Position numbers and translations under genes: made by a program
Shown here: positions 27,288 to 35,845 of the stretch, one piece after another
Position numbering within the stretch: position 1 is the stretch's first letter
How the letters are laid out: the number at the start of each line of letters is the position of its first letter
Notes under the pieces: model-generated
What the model was told of the DNA's origin: nothing
The model's input: the letters and a program-made list of their open reading frames with translations, nothing else
The model's database searches: none
DNA from: Planctomycetaceae bacterium
GTDB lineage: Bacteria > Planctomycetota > UBA1135 > GCA-002686595
Length of the DNA stretch: 64,000 bases
Assembly: GCA_016125265.1 (NCBI GenBank)
Contig: WGMC01000007.1
Location: forward strand, 1-64,000
Reading direction: 5' to 3'

Positions 27288-28157
27288 CTAGGCCAGGCGG
27301 CGCAGGTTGGCGAAGTGCAGTTTGGCGAACTGCCCCATGCCCGCGGCGCCATGCAGCTTTAGCACCTCGCGCGCGACCAGGTCCGCGGGTTCGCCGGCGC
27401 CCTTGGCCAGCTCGACACCGGCCTCTCGGGAGAGATCTCGCAGACCCTCCAGGAACAGGTGCCGCGCCACCAGGCTGGCCGCTGCGACCGCCGCCACCCG
27501 TTCGCCGCGCGGCATCTGGATCAGGCGGAACGGACTGCCGCGCAACACGCGCTCCATGCGTCCCACCGGCCCGAACTGGTCGACGACGACCGTGTCGCCG
27601 GGTTGGCCCGCCGCGCGCAAGGCGCGGGCGTGCAAGTCGGTGAGGATCGCGTTGAGGTTGCCGATCCGCTCGTACTCGCGGTTGTAATCGACGGGATCGA
27701 GGCGCGCCACCGACGGTTGGTAGCGCTCGGCCAGTGCGGCGCCCATCTGGTGAGCGCGCTCGTCGGTGACCGTCTTCGAGTCGACCACCCCGCCTTGGAG
27801 CAGCTTCTTCGCCTCGGCCTCCTCGAGGCGCAGGGCGACCACGACCAGGGGCCCGAACAGGTCCCCCTTCCCACATTCGTCGGAGCCCGTGACGGGACCC
27901 TGGGGCAGGTCGGGCGGCGCCGCGGGAACCTTGGCCGCGACCTCCCGCCCGAGGTGGCGCAGCACGAAGGTCTCCGGCTCGAGCCCCTGGACCACGAGCT
28001 TTCCGCTCTCGTAGTACGTCGCCACCACGCCCTCGCCGCGGGCCGAGAAACGCGCGTGGGGCTGGCTGCGCCATTCGAACGGCCCCGGCGTCAGCTTCGA
28101 GCGCAATGTCTCCGCTTCGTCAGGATCCAAAACCATCACAAGGGTGCGTTGGGCCAC
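27288..28157 (-). CDS. rnhC: Ribonuclease HIII
   Basis: 289 aa from GTG 28157. The N-terminal substrate-binding domain (about 1-85) is followed by a type 2 RNase H core that opens with the diagnostic GSDECGKGDLFGP; its Asp and Glu belong to the DEDD metal site. A second acidic motif lies at VVDQFGP, and an active-site segment includes AAASLVARHLFL. It cuts the RNA strand of RNA-DNA hybrids. The Glu-containing GSDE motif (in place of GxDExGRG) separates HIII from HII. It is divergent from the cystathionine beta-synthase gene and upstream of the M48 peptidase. Confidence 0.93.
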   Translation of the reverse strand: MAQRTLVMVLDPDEAETLRSKLTPGPFEWRSQPHARFSARGEGVVATYYESGKLVVQGLEPETFVLRHLGREVAAKVPAAPPDLPQGPVTGSDECGKGDLFGPLVVVALRLEEAEAKKLLQGGVVDSKTVTDERAHQMGAALAERYQPSVARLDPVDYNREYERIGNLNAILTDLHARALRAAGQPGDTVVVDQFGPVGRMERVLRGSPFRLIQMPRGERVAAVAAASLVARHLFLEGLRDLSREAGVELAKGAGEPADLVAREVLKLHGAAGMGQFAKLHFANLRRLA

Positions 28158-28242
28158 GCGGAGAGTGTGGCGCGCGAGCGGGCAAACGGGAAGTCACACG
28201 GAGAGCTTCCGGGCGCTAGGATACGCATCGTTTTCAGGCGCG

Positions 28243-28261
28243 GCCCGTCCGCGCGACGGGC
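28243..28261. promoter_or_regulatory. Stem-loop in the leader of the cystathionine beta-synthase gene
   Basis: GCCCGTC (28243-28249) and GACGGGC (28255-28261) form a 7-bp stem with a 5-base loop in the divergent rnhC/cbs gap, 61 bp before the GTG start. No known riboswitch pattern is recognised. A TAGGAT at 28217-28222 is a possible -10 without a clear -35. Confidence 0.35.
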
Positions 28262-28321
28262 GGCGTCTCCGGAGCGACGCGGCGCCCAGATTCCGTCCGC
28301 TCCGTTGGAAGTAGGTACAGC

Positions 28322-29731
28322 GTGGGGAAGATCCTAGACAACATTCTGCAGGCCATCGGGAACACACCCCTCGTTCGCCTGAACCAGATCGGCAAGGACT
28401 TTGGCTGCGAGCTGCTCGCCAAGTGCGAGTACTTGAATCCCGGCGGCTCCGTGAAGGATCGCATCGGCCGACGCATGGTCGAAGTTGCGCAAGCGGACGG
28501 CTGCATCAAGCCCGGTGACACGCTCATCGAACCCACCAGCGGCAACACGGGCATCGGCATGGCGATGGCGGCGGCCGTGCACGGCTACCGGATGATCATC
28601 ACGATGCCGGAGAAGATGAGCCGCGAGAAGCAGGTGGTGCTCGAGGCCCTCGGCGCCGAGATCATCCGCACGCCGACGGAAGCCGCGTGGGACGCCCCGG
28701 AAAGCCACATTGGCGTCGCCAAACAACTGCGCGGCATCCTGCCGCGCGCGGCAATCCTCGACCAGTACTCGAACCCGAACAACCCCTCCGCGCACTACGA
28801 GGGCACCGCCGACGAGATCATCGAGCAATGCGACGGCAAGCTCGACATCTTCGTCGCGACGGCGGGCACGGGCGGCACGCTGTCCGGTGTCGCGAAGCGC
28901 CTCAAGGAGAAGGTGCCGAACGTGCGCATCGTCGGTGTGGATCCGATCGGTTCGATCCTCGCCGGTCCGGGCCCCATCCACGGCTACAAGGTGGAAGGCA
29001 TCGGCTACGACTTCATCCCCGACGTGCTCGACCGCAGCTTGGTCGACGAGTGGGTGCGCAGCGAAGACCGCGAGTCGTTCCTGATGGCCCGTCGCCTGAT
29101 CCGTCAGGAGGGCCTGCTCGTGGGCGGCAGCGCCGGCGCCGCCGTGTGGGCCGCGCGCGAACTCGCCAAACGCTACGGTCCGAACAAACGCATCGTTGCG
29201 ATCCTGCCCGATTCGGTGCGCAACTACATGACCAAGTTCATGGACGAGCAGTGGATGCGCGAGAACGGATTCGCGGACCAGCGCTGGGAGTCCCAAACCG
29301 TCGGCGATCTCCTGCGCGCGATGCCCGAGCGCAAGTTGGTGCTGGCGCAGAGCTCCGACACGTTGGCGGACGCGGTCATGGCCATGAAGGAGCGCGGCTT
29401 CAGCCAGTTGCCCGTGCTGGACGGCGAGCGACTCGTCGGCATGGTGACCGAATCGGACCTCTTGGCGAAGTTGGTCGAGGGCCGCGCCAAGCTCTCCTCG
29501 ACGGTCGCCGAAGTCATGTTCCGCCGCGTGGTCACCGTGCGCGCGGCCGACGAGGCCGGCGCCCTGCGCCGTCTGTTCGCCGAGGGCCTGGTCGGTGTCG
29601 TGGTGGACGACGACCAGCGTGTGCTCGGTGTGGTCACGAAGATGGACCTGGTCGACGTGCTCACCACGAGCCTCGACGAGTCCATCGAGGGACTGGGCGC
29701 GAAGCGCCACGCGGAAGCGGCGCGGCGCTAG
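28322..29731 (+). CDS. cbs: Cystathionine beta-synthase (PLP domain plus two CBS domains)
   Basis: 469 aa from GTG 28322, with GGAAG upstream. The PLP-enzyme domain (about 1-325) has NPGGSVKDRIG with the Schiff-base Lys, TSGNTGIG for phosphate binding, and TAGTGGTLSGVAK. Two C-terminal CBS domains (about 335-395 and 400-460) contain GFSQLPVLDGERLVGMVTES. This is the layout of cystathionine beta-synthase, which condenses serine and homocysteine; CBS domains usually bind adenosyl nucleotides and regulate. A cysteine-synthase activity cannot be excluded. The stop overlaps the convergent kinase stop: TAG on both strands shares the palindrome CTAG at 29728-29731. Confidence 0.92.
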   Translation: MGKILDNILQAIGNTPLVRLNQIGKDFGCELLAKCEYLNPGGSVKDRIGRRMVEVAQADGCIKPGDTLIEPTSGNTGIGMAMAAAVHGYRMIITMPEKMSREKQVVLEALGAEIIRTPTEAAWDAPESHIGVAKQLRGILPRAAILDQYSNPNNPSAHYEGTADEIIEQCDGKLDIFVATAGTGGTLSGVAKRLKEKVPNVRIVGVDPIGSILAGPGPIHGYKVEGIGYDFIPDVLDRSLVDEWVRSEDRESFLMARRLIRQEGLLVGGSAGAAVWAARELAKRYGPNKRIVAILPDSVRNYMTKFMDEQWMRENGFADQRWESQTVGDLLRAMPERKLVLAQSSDTLADAVMAMKERGFSQLPVLDGERLVGMVTESDLLAKLVEGRAKLSSTVAEVMFRRVVTVRAADEAGALRRLFAEGLVGVVVDDDQRVLGVVTKMDLVDVLTTSLDESIEGLGAKRHAEAARR

Positions 29732-30774
29732 GCGCCGTCCACGGCGCGCAGCGTGACCACGACACGTGTGCCGCCGCCGGGCAGGCTCTCCACGTGGAGC
29801 CTGCCCCCGTGGTCCTCCACGACGCGCCGACAGATCGCGAGGCCGAGGCCAGGTCGGTCGGCGTCGGAGCGTGTGTGCGAAGCGACCCCGGCGGCACCTC
29901 GATCGCCGGGTCCGTCGTCCTCGACAGCGACCACGACGTCCTTCGCCCGGGTGCGGCACCGGATGCGCACGGTCGCCCGCGGTCGGCTGCCGTGGCGCAG
30001 CGCGTTCGACAGGAGGTTCTGGAAGAGCTGCACCAACTGGCGGCGGTCGCCGACCACGAACGGCGCTTCGCCCGGATCCCACTCGATCGCGGCGCCGCAC
30101 TCGTCGATGGCGAGCGCCAACTGGGCTTGAGCTTGGGACAGGACCAACGCCAGGTCCACACGCCCGAAGTTGGCATCCGAACGCTCCAGGCGCGCGTGGT
30201 CGAGCAACTCGGACACCGACGTGCGCAGGCGCTCCGCAGCGTCGAGCGCGAATCCGAGGAAGCGCCGCGAGCGGTCGTCCAGCTCGGGCGAACCGCGCGC
30301 GACCTCGAACGTGTAGGTCGAGATCATGCGCAACGGCTCTTGCAGGTCGTGGCTGACGCCGCGTGTGAACTCCACCAGCGCCTGTAGGCGGCGCTCGCTG
30401 TCGCGGCGCAACAGGCGAGCCACTTCCCCCGCGCCGTGGGCGGCCTGCGCGTCCGCGAGCCAAAGGTCGAAGCCGCCGTCCTGACTCCCGTCGACAGACG
30501 CCCCGTCACAGCGCGGCACGGCGCAAAGATGCAAGGTGTGCCAGCGTGCGGCGGGCGCATCCAGGAGGAGGCGCGCTTCCAATACCACCTCGGCGAGCAG
30601 CCCCCGCCGGAGCCGCGACAGCGCACCGTCGAAGGCGCGGCGGTCCTCGGGATGCAGGAGATCGCCGGGGCCGCGGGCGGACCTCTCGCCGAGGAGCTGG
30701 CCAAGTTCGGCGCTCAACTCGGTCCAGTGTCCCTCGGAGTCCACGCGAGCGTGGGGACGACGCCGTGTGTTCAC
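29728..30774 (-). CDS. PAS-domain sensor histidine kinase
   Basis: 348 aa, with start GTG at 30774 overlapping the cstA stop as GTGA. A PAS-like N-terminal domain (about 10-100, with LLHPEDRRAFDGALSRL) comes first. The HisKA helix carries the phospho-His in VSHDLQEPLRMI, a phytochrome-like H-box. The HATPase domain has FQNLLSNALRHG (N-box), DDGPGD and GLGLAICRRVVEDHGG (G-boxes). No membrane segment is visible, so it appears cytoplasmic. Coupling to cstA suggests it senses something linked to peptide or pyruvate uptake. No response regulator is nearby. The kinase call is firm; the signal is unknown. Confidence 0.93.
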   Translation of the reverse strand: MNTRRRPHARVDSEGHWTELSAELGQLLGERSARGPGDLLHPEDRRAFDGALSRLRRGLLAEVVLEARLLLDAPAARWHTLHLCAVPRCDGASVDGSQDGGFDLWLADAQAAHGAGEVARLLRRDSERRLQALVEFTRGVSHDLQEPLRMISTYTFEVARGSPELDDRSRRFLGFALDAAERLRTSVSELLDHARLERSDANFGRVDLALVLSQAQAQLALAIDECGAAIEWDPGEAPFVVGDRRQLVQLFQNLLSNALRHGSRPRATVRIRCRTRAKDVVVAVEDDGPGDRGAAGVASHTRSDADRPGLGLAICRRVVEDHGGRLHVESLPGGGTRVVVTLRAVDGA

Positions 30775-32471
30775 GGGGTTCGTCCCCGCGTCGACACTGC
30801 TGGACCGCGCCGCCACGCCAGACCCGCTTCGATCGCCACCCAGGCCGCGAGCACGGCGATGCCCGCGCCGACGGATCCCACCAGCCACTTGCCGCCCGAG
30901 AGGTCCCGTTGCACTTGCATCGCCATCGCGCTGAACGTGATCGCGATCACGATCACACCGGGCACGAGGAACGCGGTCGAACGCCGCCCCAAGGTACGCA
31001 GGTAGAGCGCCACCAGCAGCAGCGTGAAGGCGGCCAGCACCTGGTTCGTGGCGCCGAAGACGGGCCACAGACTTTGCGCGCCGTGGGCCTTGTCCGCGTA
31101 GATGAGGACGAGCACGGACCCGCACGCGATCGCACCGGAGATCCAGCGGTTCTGCAGCGCGCGGACGCGGTAGATCGCGCCCACCTCCGCCAACACGAGG
31201 CGCTGGATGCGCATGGCGGTGTCGAGGCTGGTGGCGGCGAAGCTGATCACCAAGACCGCCACGATGGAAGCGGCGACCTCGCGTGGCAACCCCAGTGCGC
31301 CCAGGAAACTGGCCGAACCTTCCACGAAGCCGCGCAGCGCGACGGCCGCTTGGAACGCCCCGCCGCCGCGCAGGGCCTCGTCGCTGACATACGCCCACAC
31401 GTGCCCGTGCACCGCACCGGGCCCCATCAGACCCGCCGCAACGGCCATCGTCGCCAGGATCGCCAGCGACGCTTCGCCGAGCATCGCACCGTAGCCGATG
31501 GACCGCGCATCCTTCGGCGACGCGAGTTGTTTGGCCGTGGTGGCCGAACTGACCAAGCCGTGGAAACCGCTGATCGCGCCGCACGCGATCGTCACCATCA
31601 GCAGCGGGAACAACGCGGGCAGTTGGTCCAAGGGCCCGATCGCGGGCGCGTGGAACGTCGGAGTCAGCACGAAGAAGCCCACGTAGAGCGCTCCCAGACC
31701 CACCAGCAGTTGGTGGCTGTTGATCAGATCCCTGGGTTGCAGCAGGAGCCACACCGGCAAAACGCTGGCGACGAAGGCGTAGACCATCAGTCCGACGAGC
31801 CAGAAGTCGATGCTGCGAAGGATCGAGTCGGGCCCGGGCACCGGGATCGTACCGGTGCTGGATCCGACGATCAGGGCGTACAGCCCGACCAGGATCAACA
31901 GCGACGGCCCGAGCAGCGAACCGCCGCGCTTCTTTGCCCACCAACCCAGCGCGACGGCCACCAGGATCTCCGCGTTTACGGGCAGGATGCTGGCGGGGTA
32001 CTTCACGAACAGGTTGGCGATCGAGAACGCAAACACCGCGCCGACCAACCAGATCAGGAAGAAGATGATCAAAAGGAACAGAAGTCGCGAGCGCGGGCCG
32101 ATGAAACGCTCCGTCAGCGTGCCGACACTTTGCCCGCCGTGGCGCATCGACAGCACCAATGCGCCGAAGTCGTGGGCCGCGCCCATGAAGATCACACCCA
32201 AGACGATCCACAGCAGCGCGGGGAGCCAACCCCACACGATGGCCATCGCGGGTCCCAGGATCGGCGCCGCACCCGCGACCGACGCGAAGTGGTGCCCCCA
32301 CAGGATTTCTTTGCGCGTCGGCACGAAGTCGATGCCATCCTCCCGTTCGACGGAGGGCACCGGTTCGTCCGGTTGGATGCGGAACACTTTCCGCTCCAAC
32401 CAGCGACCGTAGGTGATGTAGCCCACCGCCAACGAGGCCAGGGCGATCACGGCCACGAGGATGGGGCTCAA
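30771..32471 (-). CDS. cstA: CstA-family carbon starvation transporter
   Basis: 566 aa from TTG 32471, which has GAGGTG at the right distance; the longer frame to 32570 lacks such a site. It has about 15-16 membrane segments. The N-terminus LAVGYITYGRWLERKVF, then GWGHHFASVAGAAPI-like WGHHFASVAGAAPILGPAMA, and later GAISGFHGLVSSATTAKQL are typical CstA motifs. CstA proteins take up peptides or pyruvate during carbon limitation. At 566 aa it is shorter than E. coli CstA (about 700 aa), as many CstA homologues are. It is the middle gene of an apparent operon with a tRNA-binding-domain gene 22 bp upstream and a coupled kinase downstream. Confidence 0.93.
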   Translation of the reverse strand: MSPILVAVIALASLAVGYITYGRWLERKVFRIQPDEPVPSVEREDGIDFVPTRKEILWGHHFASVAGAAPILGPAMAIVWGWLPALLWIVLGVIFMGAAHDFGALVLSMRHGGQSVGTLTERFIGPRSRLLFLLIIFFLIWLVGAVFAFSIANLFVKYPASILPVNAEILVAVALGWWAKKRGGSLLGPSLLILVGLYALIVGSSTGTIPVPGPDSILRSIDFWLVGLMVYAFVASVLPVWLLLQPRDLINSHQLLVGLGALYVGFFVLTPTFHAPAIGPLDQLPALFPLLMVTIACGAISGFHGLVSSATTAKQLASPKDARSIGYGAMLGEASLAILATMAVAAGLMGPGAVHGHVWAYVSDEALRGGGAFQAAVALRGFVEGSASFLGALGLPREVAASIVAVLVISFAATSLDTAMRIQRLVLAEVGAIYRVRALQNRWISGAIACGSVLVLIYADKAHGAQSLWPVFGATNQVLAAFTLLLVALYLRTLGRRSTAFLVPGVIVIAITFSAMAMQVQRDLSGGKWLVGSVGAGIAVLAAWVAIEAGLAWRRGPAVSTRGRTP

Positions 32472-32493
32472 CGGGCACCTCGCGGGTCGATCA

Positions 32494-32853
32494 TCATGCG
32501 ACGCGGGCTCCGTCTTGGACCGGCGTATCGGTGCGGAGCAACACGGTGCCCCGCGCGGGGTCCAGCGCACCGAGCACCAGGATCTCGCTCTTCACACCCG
32601 CCACGCGTTTGGGCGGCAGGTTGAACACGGCGACCACTTGGCGCCCCAAGAGGTCCTCGGGGCGGTAGTTCGCCGTCAACTGCGCGGAGCTGGTGCGCAG
32701 GCCCAACTCGGGCCCGAAGTCGACCTCCAGCACGTACGCGGGCACACGCGCCGCGGGATTCAGGGCGGCGGAGCGCACCGTGCCCACGCGCAACTCGACG
32801 GCGAAGAAGGCCTCGGGTTCGATGGTGGTCGCGGGGCGCTCGGGAAGTTCCAT
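32494..32853 (-). CDS. tRNA-binding (OB-fold) domain protein, CsaA-like
   Basis: 119 aa. A single EMAP/CsaA-type OB-fold: FFAVELRVGTVRSAAL, then YVLEVDFGPELGLRTSSAQLTANY and FNLPPKRVAGVKSEILVLGA. These are the tRNA_bind domain signatures seen in CsaA and at the N-terminus of PheT. CsaA acts as a chaperone-like or tRNA-associated protein in Bacillus; the role here is unknown. It starts at ATG 32853, and 22 bp separate it from cstA, so it is the first gene of that operon. Confidence 0.88.
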   Translation of the reverse strand: MELPERPATTIEPEAFFAVELRVGTVRSAALNPAARVPAYVLEVDFGPELGLRTSSAQLTANYRPEDLLGRQVVAVFNLPPKRVAGVKSEILVLGALDPARGTVLLRTDTPVQDGARVA

Positions 32854-32866
32854 GGCGGCGGCGTCT

Positions 32867-32884
32867 CCCGCCCCTCTGGGCGGG
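32867..32884. promoter_or_regulatory. GC stem-loop in the divergent gap
   Basis: CCCGCCC (32867-32873) and GGGCGGG (32878-32884) form a perfect 7-bp stem with loop CTCT, 14 bp before the csaA-like ATG and 56 bp before the glycosyltransferase. It could affect translation of the csaA-like gene. No function is shown. Confidence 0.4.
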
Positions 32885-32939
32885 TCCGTGAGACTACTCG
32901 GTGCGGAGCGTACCCGGTGGGGCGCGTAGGATGGGCGCG

Positions 32940-34163
32940 ATGGCGCGCATCGTGCACCTCTTGCACAGCTTTCCCCCCGACTCGCGGGGCGGGATCGAAC
33001 AGCACGTGGAGGCGTTGGCCGGCGCGCAGTTGGCGCGCGGGCATCGTGTCGCCGTGGTGGCGGGTTCCGAGAGCCACGGAGAGCCGGTGAGCGAGCACCG
33101 AAGTGGCGTGGAAGTGCTGCGCCTGCCCCGGGAGGGCGAGTGGGAGCGGGCCTCGGGCCGGTCGGCGAACCTCGGGCGCCTCGAGCGCTGGTTGGCCGCC
33201 GAGCCCAGGGACCTCTTGCACGTCCACCAGTTCGCCGCGACGGGTCCCGGCGCCGTCGAACTCGCCGCGCGGCTCGGGCTGCGCACCGTCGTCACCCTGC
33301 ACGACCTCTTTGCCCTCTGCCCGCTCTACTTCCGGCTGCGGGACGAGCGCGATCCGTGCGCGCCGGACGTCGACCACACCCGCTGCGTCCCGTGTTTGGC
33401 GCAGGCCAGCGGGGCCCGCGCGGCGGACCTGACGACGCCTTTCCAGAGCCGCACCGAGCAGTACGGACGGGCGCTCGGGGCCGCGTCGGTCCTGTTGGCG
33501 CCCTCCGCCAGCCTCGTCGAGTACCTGGAGCAGGTGCCTCTGCTAGCGGGCCGCCGGGTGCAGTATGTGGGCTTCCCCCGCGGTGCGGCGCCGCGCGCGT
33601 CGGGCCGCTGGCGGGAGCGCCCCGCCCGTTCGCCCCTCGCCGTCGCCACATGGGGCGGGCTGGTCCGCGGCAAGGGGCTAGATCTGCTCGTGCTGGCCGC
33701 CGGGCACTTGGAACCGGGCGCCATCGAAGTGCACCACCACGGGGGCCTCCTGGACCCGGCCTACGCGCGGGTGTGCCAGGACCTCGCCGCCGAACTTCGT
33801 GTGCCGCTCCACCTGCACGGGGCGTTCGAGCCCGGGCAACTCGAAGCGCGGCTCGCCGGCATCGACCTGGCCGTGCACCCGTCGCGGTTCCGCGAGACCT
33901 ACGGCCTGACCACGGACGAGGCCCACGGCCTCGGCCTGCCGGTGCTGGTCTCGGACCGCGGCGCGCCGAAGGAGCGGCTCGGCACCCGCGGTGCTGTGTT
34001 CCGCGCGGACGACCACGTGGACCTCGCGCGGGTGCTCGGGGGTTTCTGGGAGGAGCCGGAGCGCCTGGTGCAGCTCGCAAGCGGCGCGCCCCCCGATCTG
34101 TTGACGCTCGAGCACTACGCCGATCGGTTGGACCGGCTACTCGTCGAAGTCACGGGGCCTTGA
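32940..34163 (+). CDS. Glycosyltransferase family 4 (GT-B)
   Basis: 407 aa from ATG 32940; ATG codons at 32931 and 32901 are alternatives. The N-terminal Rossmann half begins HLLHSFPPDSRGGIEQHVEALA, whose Gly-rich loop is typical of GT4. The C-terminal half has the nucleotide-sugar site in RFRETYGLTTDEAHGLGLPVLVSD, containing the E-x7-E pattern. A cysteine pair (CAPD...CVPC) near residues 140-155 is unusual and may bind metal. Cell-envelope or capsule sugar transfer is likely; donor and acceptor are unknown. It is divergent from the csaA operon and overlaps the 3' end of the convergent peptidase gene by 14 bp. Confidence 0.88.
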   Translation: MARIVHLLHSFPPDSRGGIEQHVEALAGAQLARGHRVAVVAGSESHGEPVSEHRSGVEVLRLPREGEWERASGRSANLGRLERWLAAEPRDLLHVHQFAATGPGAVELAARLGLRTVVTLHDLFALCPLYFRLRDERDPCAPDVDHTRCVPCLAQASGARAADLTTPFQSRTEQYGRALGAASVLLAPSASLVEYLEQVPLLAGRRVQYVGFPRGAAPRASGRWRERPARSPLAVATWGGLVRGKGLDLLVLAAGHLEPGAIEVHHHGGLLDPAYARVCQDLAAELRVPLHLHGAFEPGQLEARLAGIDLAVHPSRFRETYGLTTDEAHGLGLPVLVSDRGAPKERLGTRGAVFRADDHVDLARVLGGFWEEPERLVQLASGAPPDLLTLEHYADRLDRLLVEVTGP

Positions 34164-35799
34164 GCGTCGGCACGAAGACGCGCCAGGCCGCTTCGAGGGC
34201 ATCGACGTCGACGCCATCGAGTGCCGCATCGATGGCCTTCTCGCGGCTCATGCTCTCGATGAACATGCGCTCTTCCATGGTCAGCGGATCCTCGCTCTCG
34301 CGTTCGGCGATGATCCGCTCGTACTCCGCCTTCAGCGTGTCGAAGTAGGTGGGCAGGATCTGCGCCCACGAGGGTTCCTTCTCGACTTCCTTCGCCGTGC
34401 GCAGGAAGTAGATCATCGACCACGCCTGCGGGTAGCAGGTCGACGCCATCGCGTAGAAGGTCGGCTGTTCGAAGCGGAAAATGTCCTTGAAGGGCACGTG
34501 GGCGCCCCGGCGCACGATGTCCTGGATCGCTTCGATGCGCCAGGAGTTCACGCCGATGCGTCCGACCTTGGTGCCAGAGATCTGCGCTCCGGAGAAGAAG
34601 TCGCCGGTGCCCTCGTTGTACCAGGAGTGCGGTGACACCTCCCCCACCGAGTAGAAGATGTACTGGTGGAAGGCTTCGTGGTAGAGCACGATCAACGAGT
34701 CCTTCTTGCCGGAGCCGCGATCGTTCTTGGCGTCGGCGTAGTCGTAGAACACCAGCTCTTTCGCGACCCAGTTCCAGTACCCGCCAGAACCCTGCGGACC
34801 GCCGTACTGCATGTATTCGTCCCGGTCGCGGCAGATGCGCACCGTGGAGACGGCAGTCACGGGTTTGCTCGGTGGAAACAGGCGTTCGTACTCGAGTCGA
34901 ATCGCTTCCAAGTCCCGTTTGAGACGGCGCAGGAGCGGTTCGTCCTTCGTGCTGTAGACGAAGATGTAGTTCGGCGTGTCGTCGGCCTCCCAGCCGCGCA
35001 CCAGTTTCGAGCGCACCTCCAAGCGGTAGGCCGCATCGATGAACTCGGGGCGCTTCTCGTAGAAGCGCTCCCACTTCACCATGTCGGCCCCGACGACGTC
35101 GAACAACTTGACCTTGCTGGCCATGTCCCGCCAGATGCCCTCCTGCAACTTGCGGTCGTCCTCGAAGCAGCGGCCGAACAACACCAGGAACCGCTGGGGT
35201 GTTTCGAACACCGCCGCGAAGCCGCCGGGAAAACGGCCGCGCGATTCGACGTTCCAGAAGGTGACCGTGTTGTTGTCGCGCGGCTTCTGCGCGGCGGGGT
35301 CCTTCAACTCGTAGAGCGCGCGACCGCGCTCGCTGTAGTTGCGCTCGAGGTACGTGGCAAAGTCGATGACCGTTACCTCCTCTTCTTCTTCCTCCTCTTC
35401 CCACTCGTCGGGATCCTCCTCTTCGGGATCCTCGCCGTCGGGAGCGGGGGGAGGTGTCGGCCCTTCGACGGCGGTGACGGCCTGCACACGGTCGATCCAA
35501 ACCACGTGGAGCTCGGGCAGGATGTTCGCCGCGACGCCGCTGCGTTTTTCGCGTTCGCGCGCGTTGCTCTTTTCGTCCACCCAGCGCAGCGTGATCCAGC
35601 GTTCCGTGGGCTCGACGGGCACCGCCTTGTAGTTGCGCGGGACCGGCAGCGTCATACCCAGCGCGTCGAAGGTCTCGGTGCGATATCCGCCTTGGGCGGC
35701 GGCGGTTGCTGGGAGCCCAAAGGAGAGCAGCGCGAGCAGCAGCAGGAGGAGGGGGCGGACCCGTCGCAGCGGAAAGAGCCAGCGTGTATCGGTTGCCAT
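34150..35799 (-). CDS. Exported zinc-metallopeptidase-like protein (HEAFH)
   Basis: 549 aa from ATG 35799, with GGAG six bases upstream. The signal peptide covers about 1-36. An N-terminal beta-rich domain (about 37-200) is interrupted by an acidic low-complexity run of about 25 residues (Asp/Glu). A gluzincin-like domain carries HEAFH at residues 374-378 (34666-34680) and WYNEGTGDFFSGA downstream as the third-ligand region. The core resembles the two tandem genes at 20.6-25.6 kb and DUF1570 proteins. It is likely a periplasmic or surface peptidase, with target unknown. A 6-bp dyad (CCGGTT, AACCGG, 35803-35816) lies just upstream of the start. Confidence 0.8.
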   Translation of the reverse strand: MATDTRWLFPLRRVRPLLLLLLALLSFGLPATAAAQGGYRTETFDALGMTLPVPRNYKAVPVEPTERWITLRWVDEKSNAREREKRSGVAANILPELHVVWIDRVQAVTAVEGPTPPPAPDGEDPEEEDPDEWEEEEEEEEVTVIDFATYLERNYSERGRALYELKDPAAQKPRDNNTVTFWNVESRGRFPGGFAAVFETPQRFLVLFGRCFEDDRKLQEGIWRDMASKVKLFDVVGADMVKWERFYEKRPEFIDAAYRLEVRSKLVRGWEADDTPNYIFVYSTKDEPLLRRLKRDLEAIRLEYERLFPPSKPVTAVSTVRICRDRDEYMQYGGPQGSGGYWNWVAKELVFYDYADAKNDRGSGKKDSLIVLYHEAFHQYIFYSVGEVSPHSWYNEGTGDFFSGAQISGTKVGRIGVNSWRIEAIQDIVRRGAHVPFKDIFRFEQPTFYAMASTCYPQAWSMIYFLRTAKEVEKEPSWAQILPTYFDTLKAEYERIIAERESEDPLTMEERMFIESMSREKAIDAALDGVDVDALEAAWRVFVPTLKAP

Positions 35800-35845
35800 G
35801 CTCCGGTTCTAACCGGGGTTCCGCGGCGCCGCAATCTCGCCCGTG

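Noticed and set aside
29781..29804. CTCCACGTGGAG palindrome (29788-29799) as a fourth parS
   Set aside because: It lacks the TT and AA that flank the core in parS and sits inside the kinase gene far from the cluster.
29728..32478. 916-aa open frame continuing the kinase upstream
   Set aside because: The N-terminal two thirds is an out-of-frame reading of cstA. The kinase start is the GTG overlapping the cstA stop.
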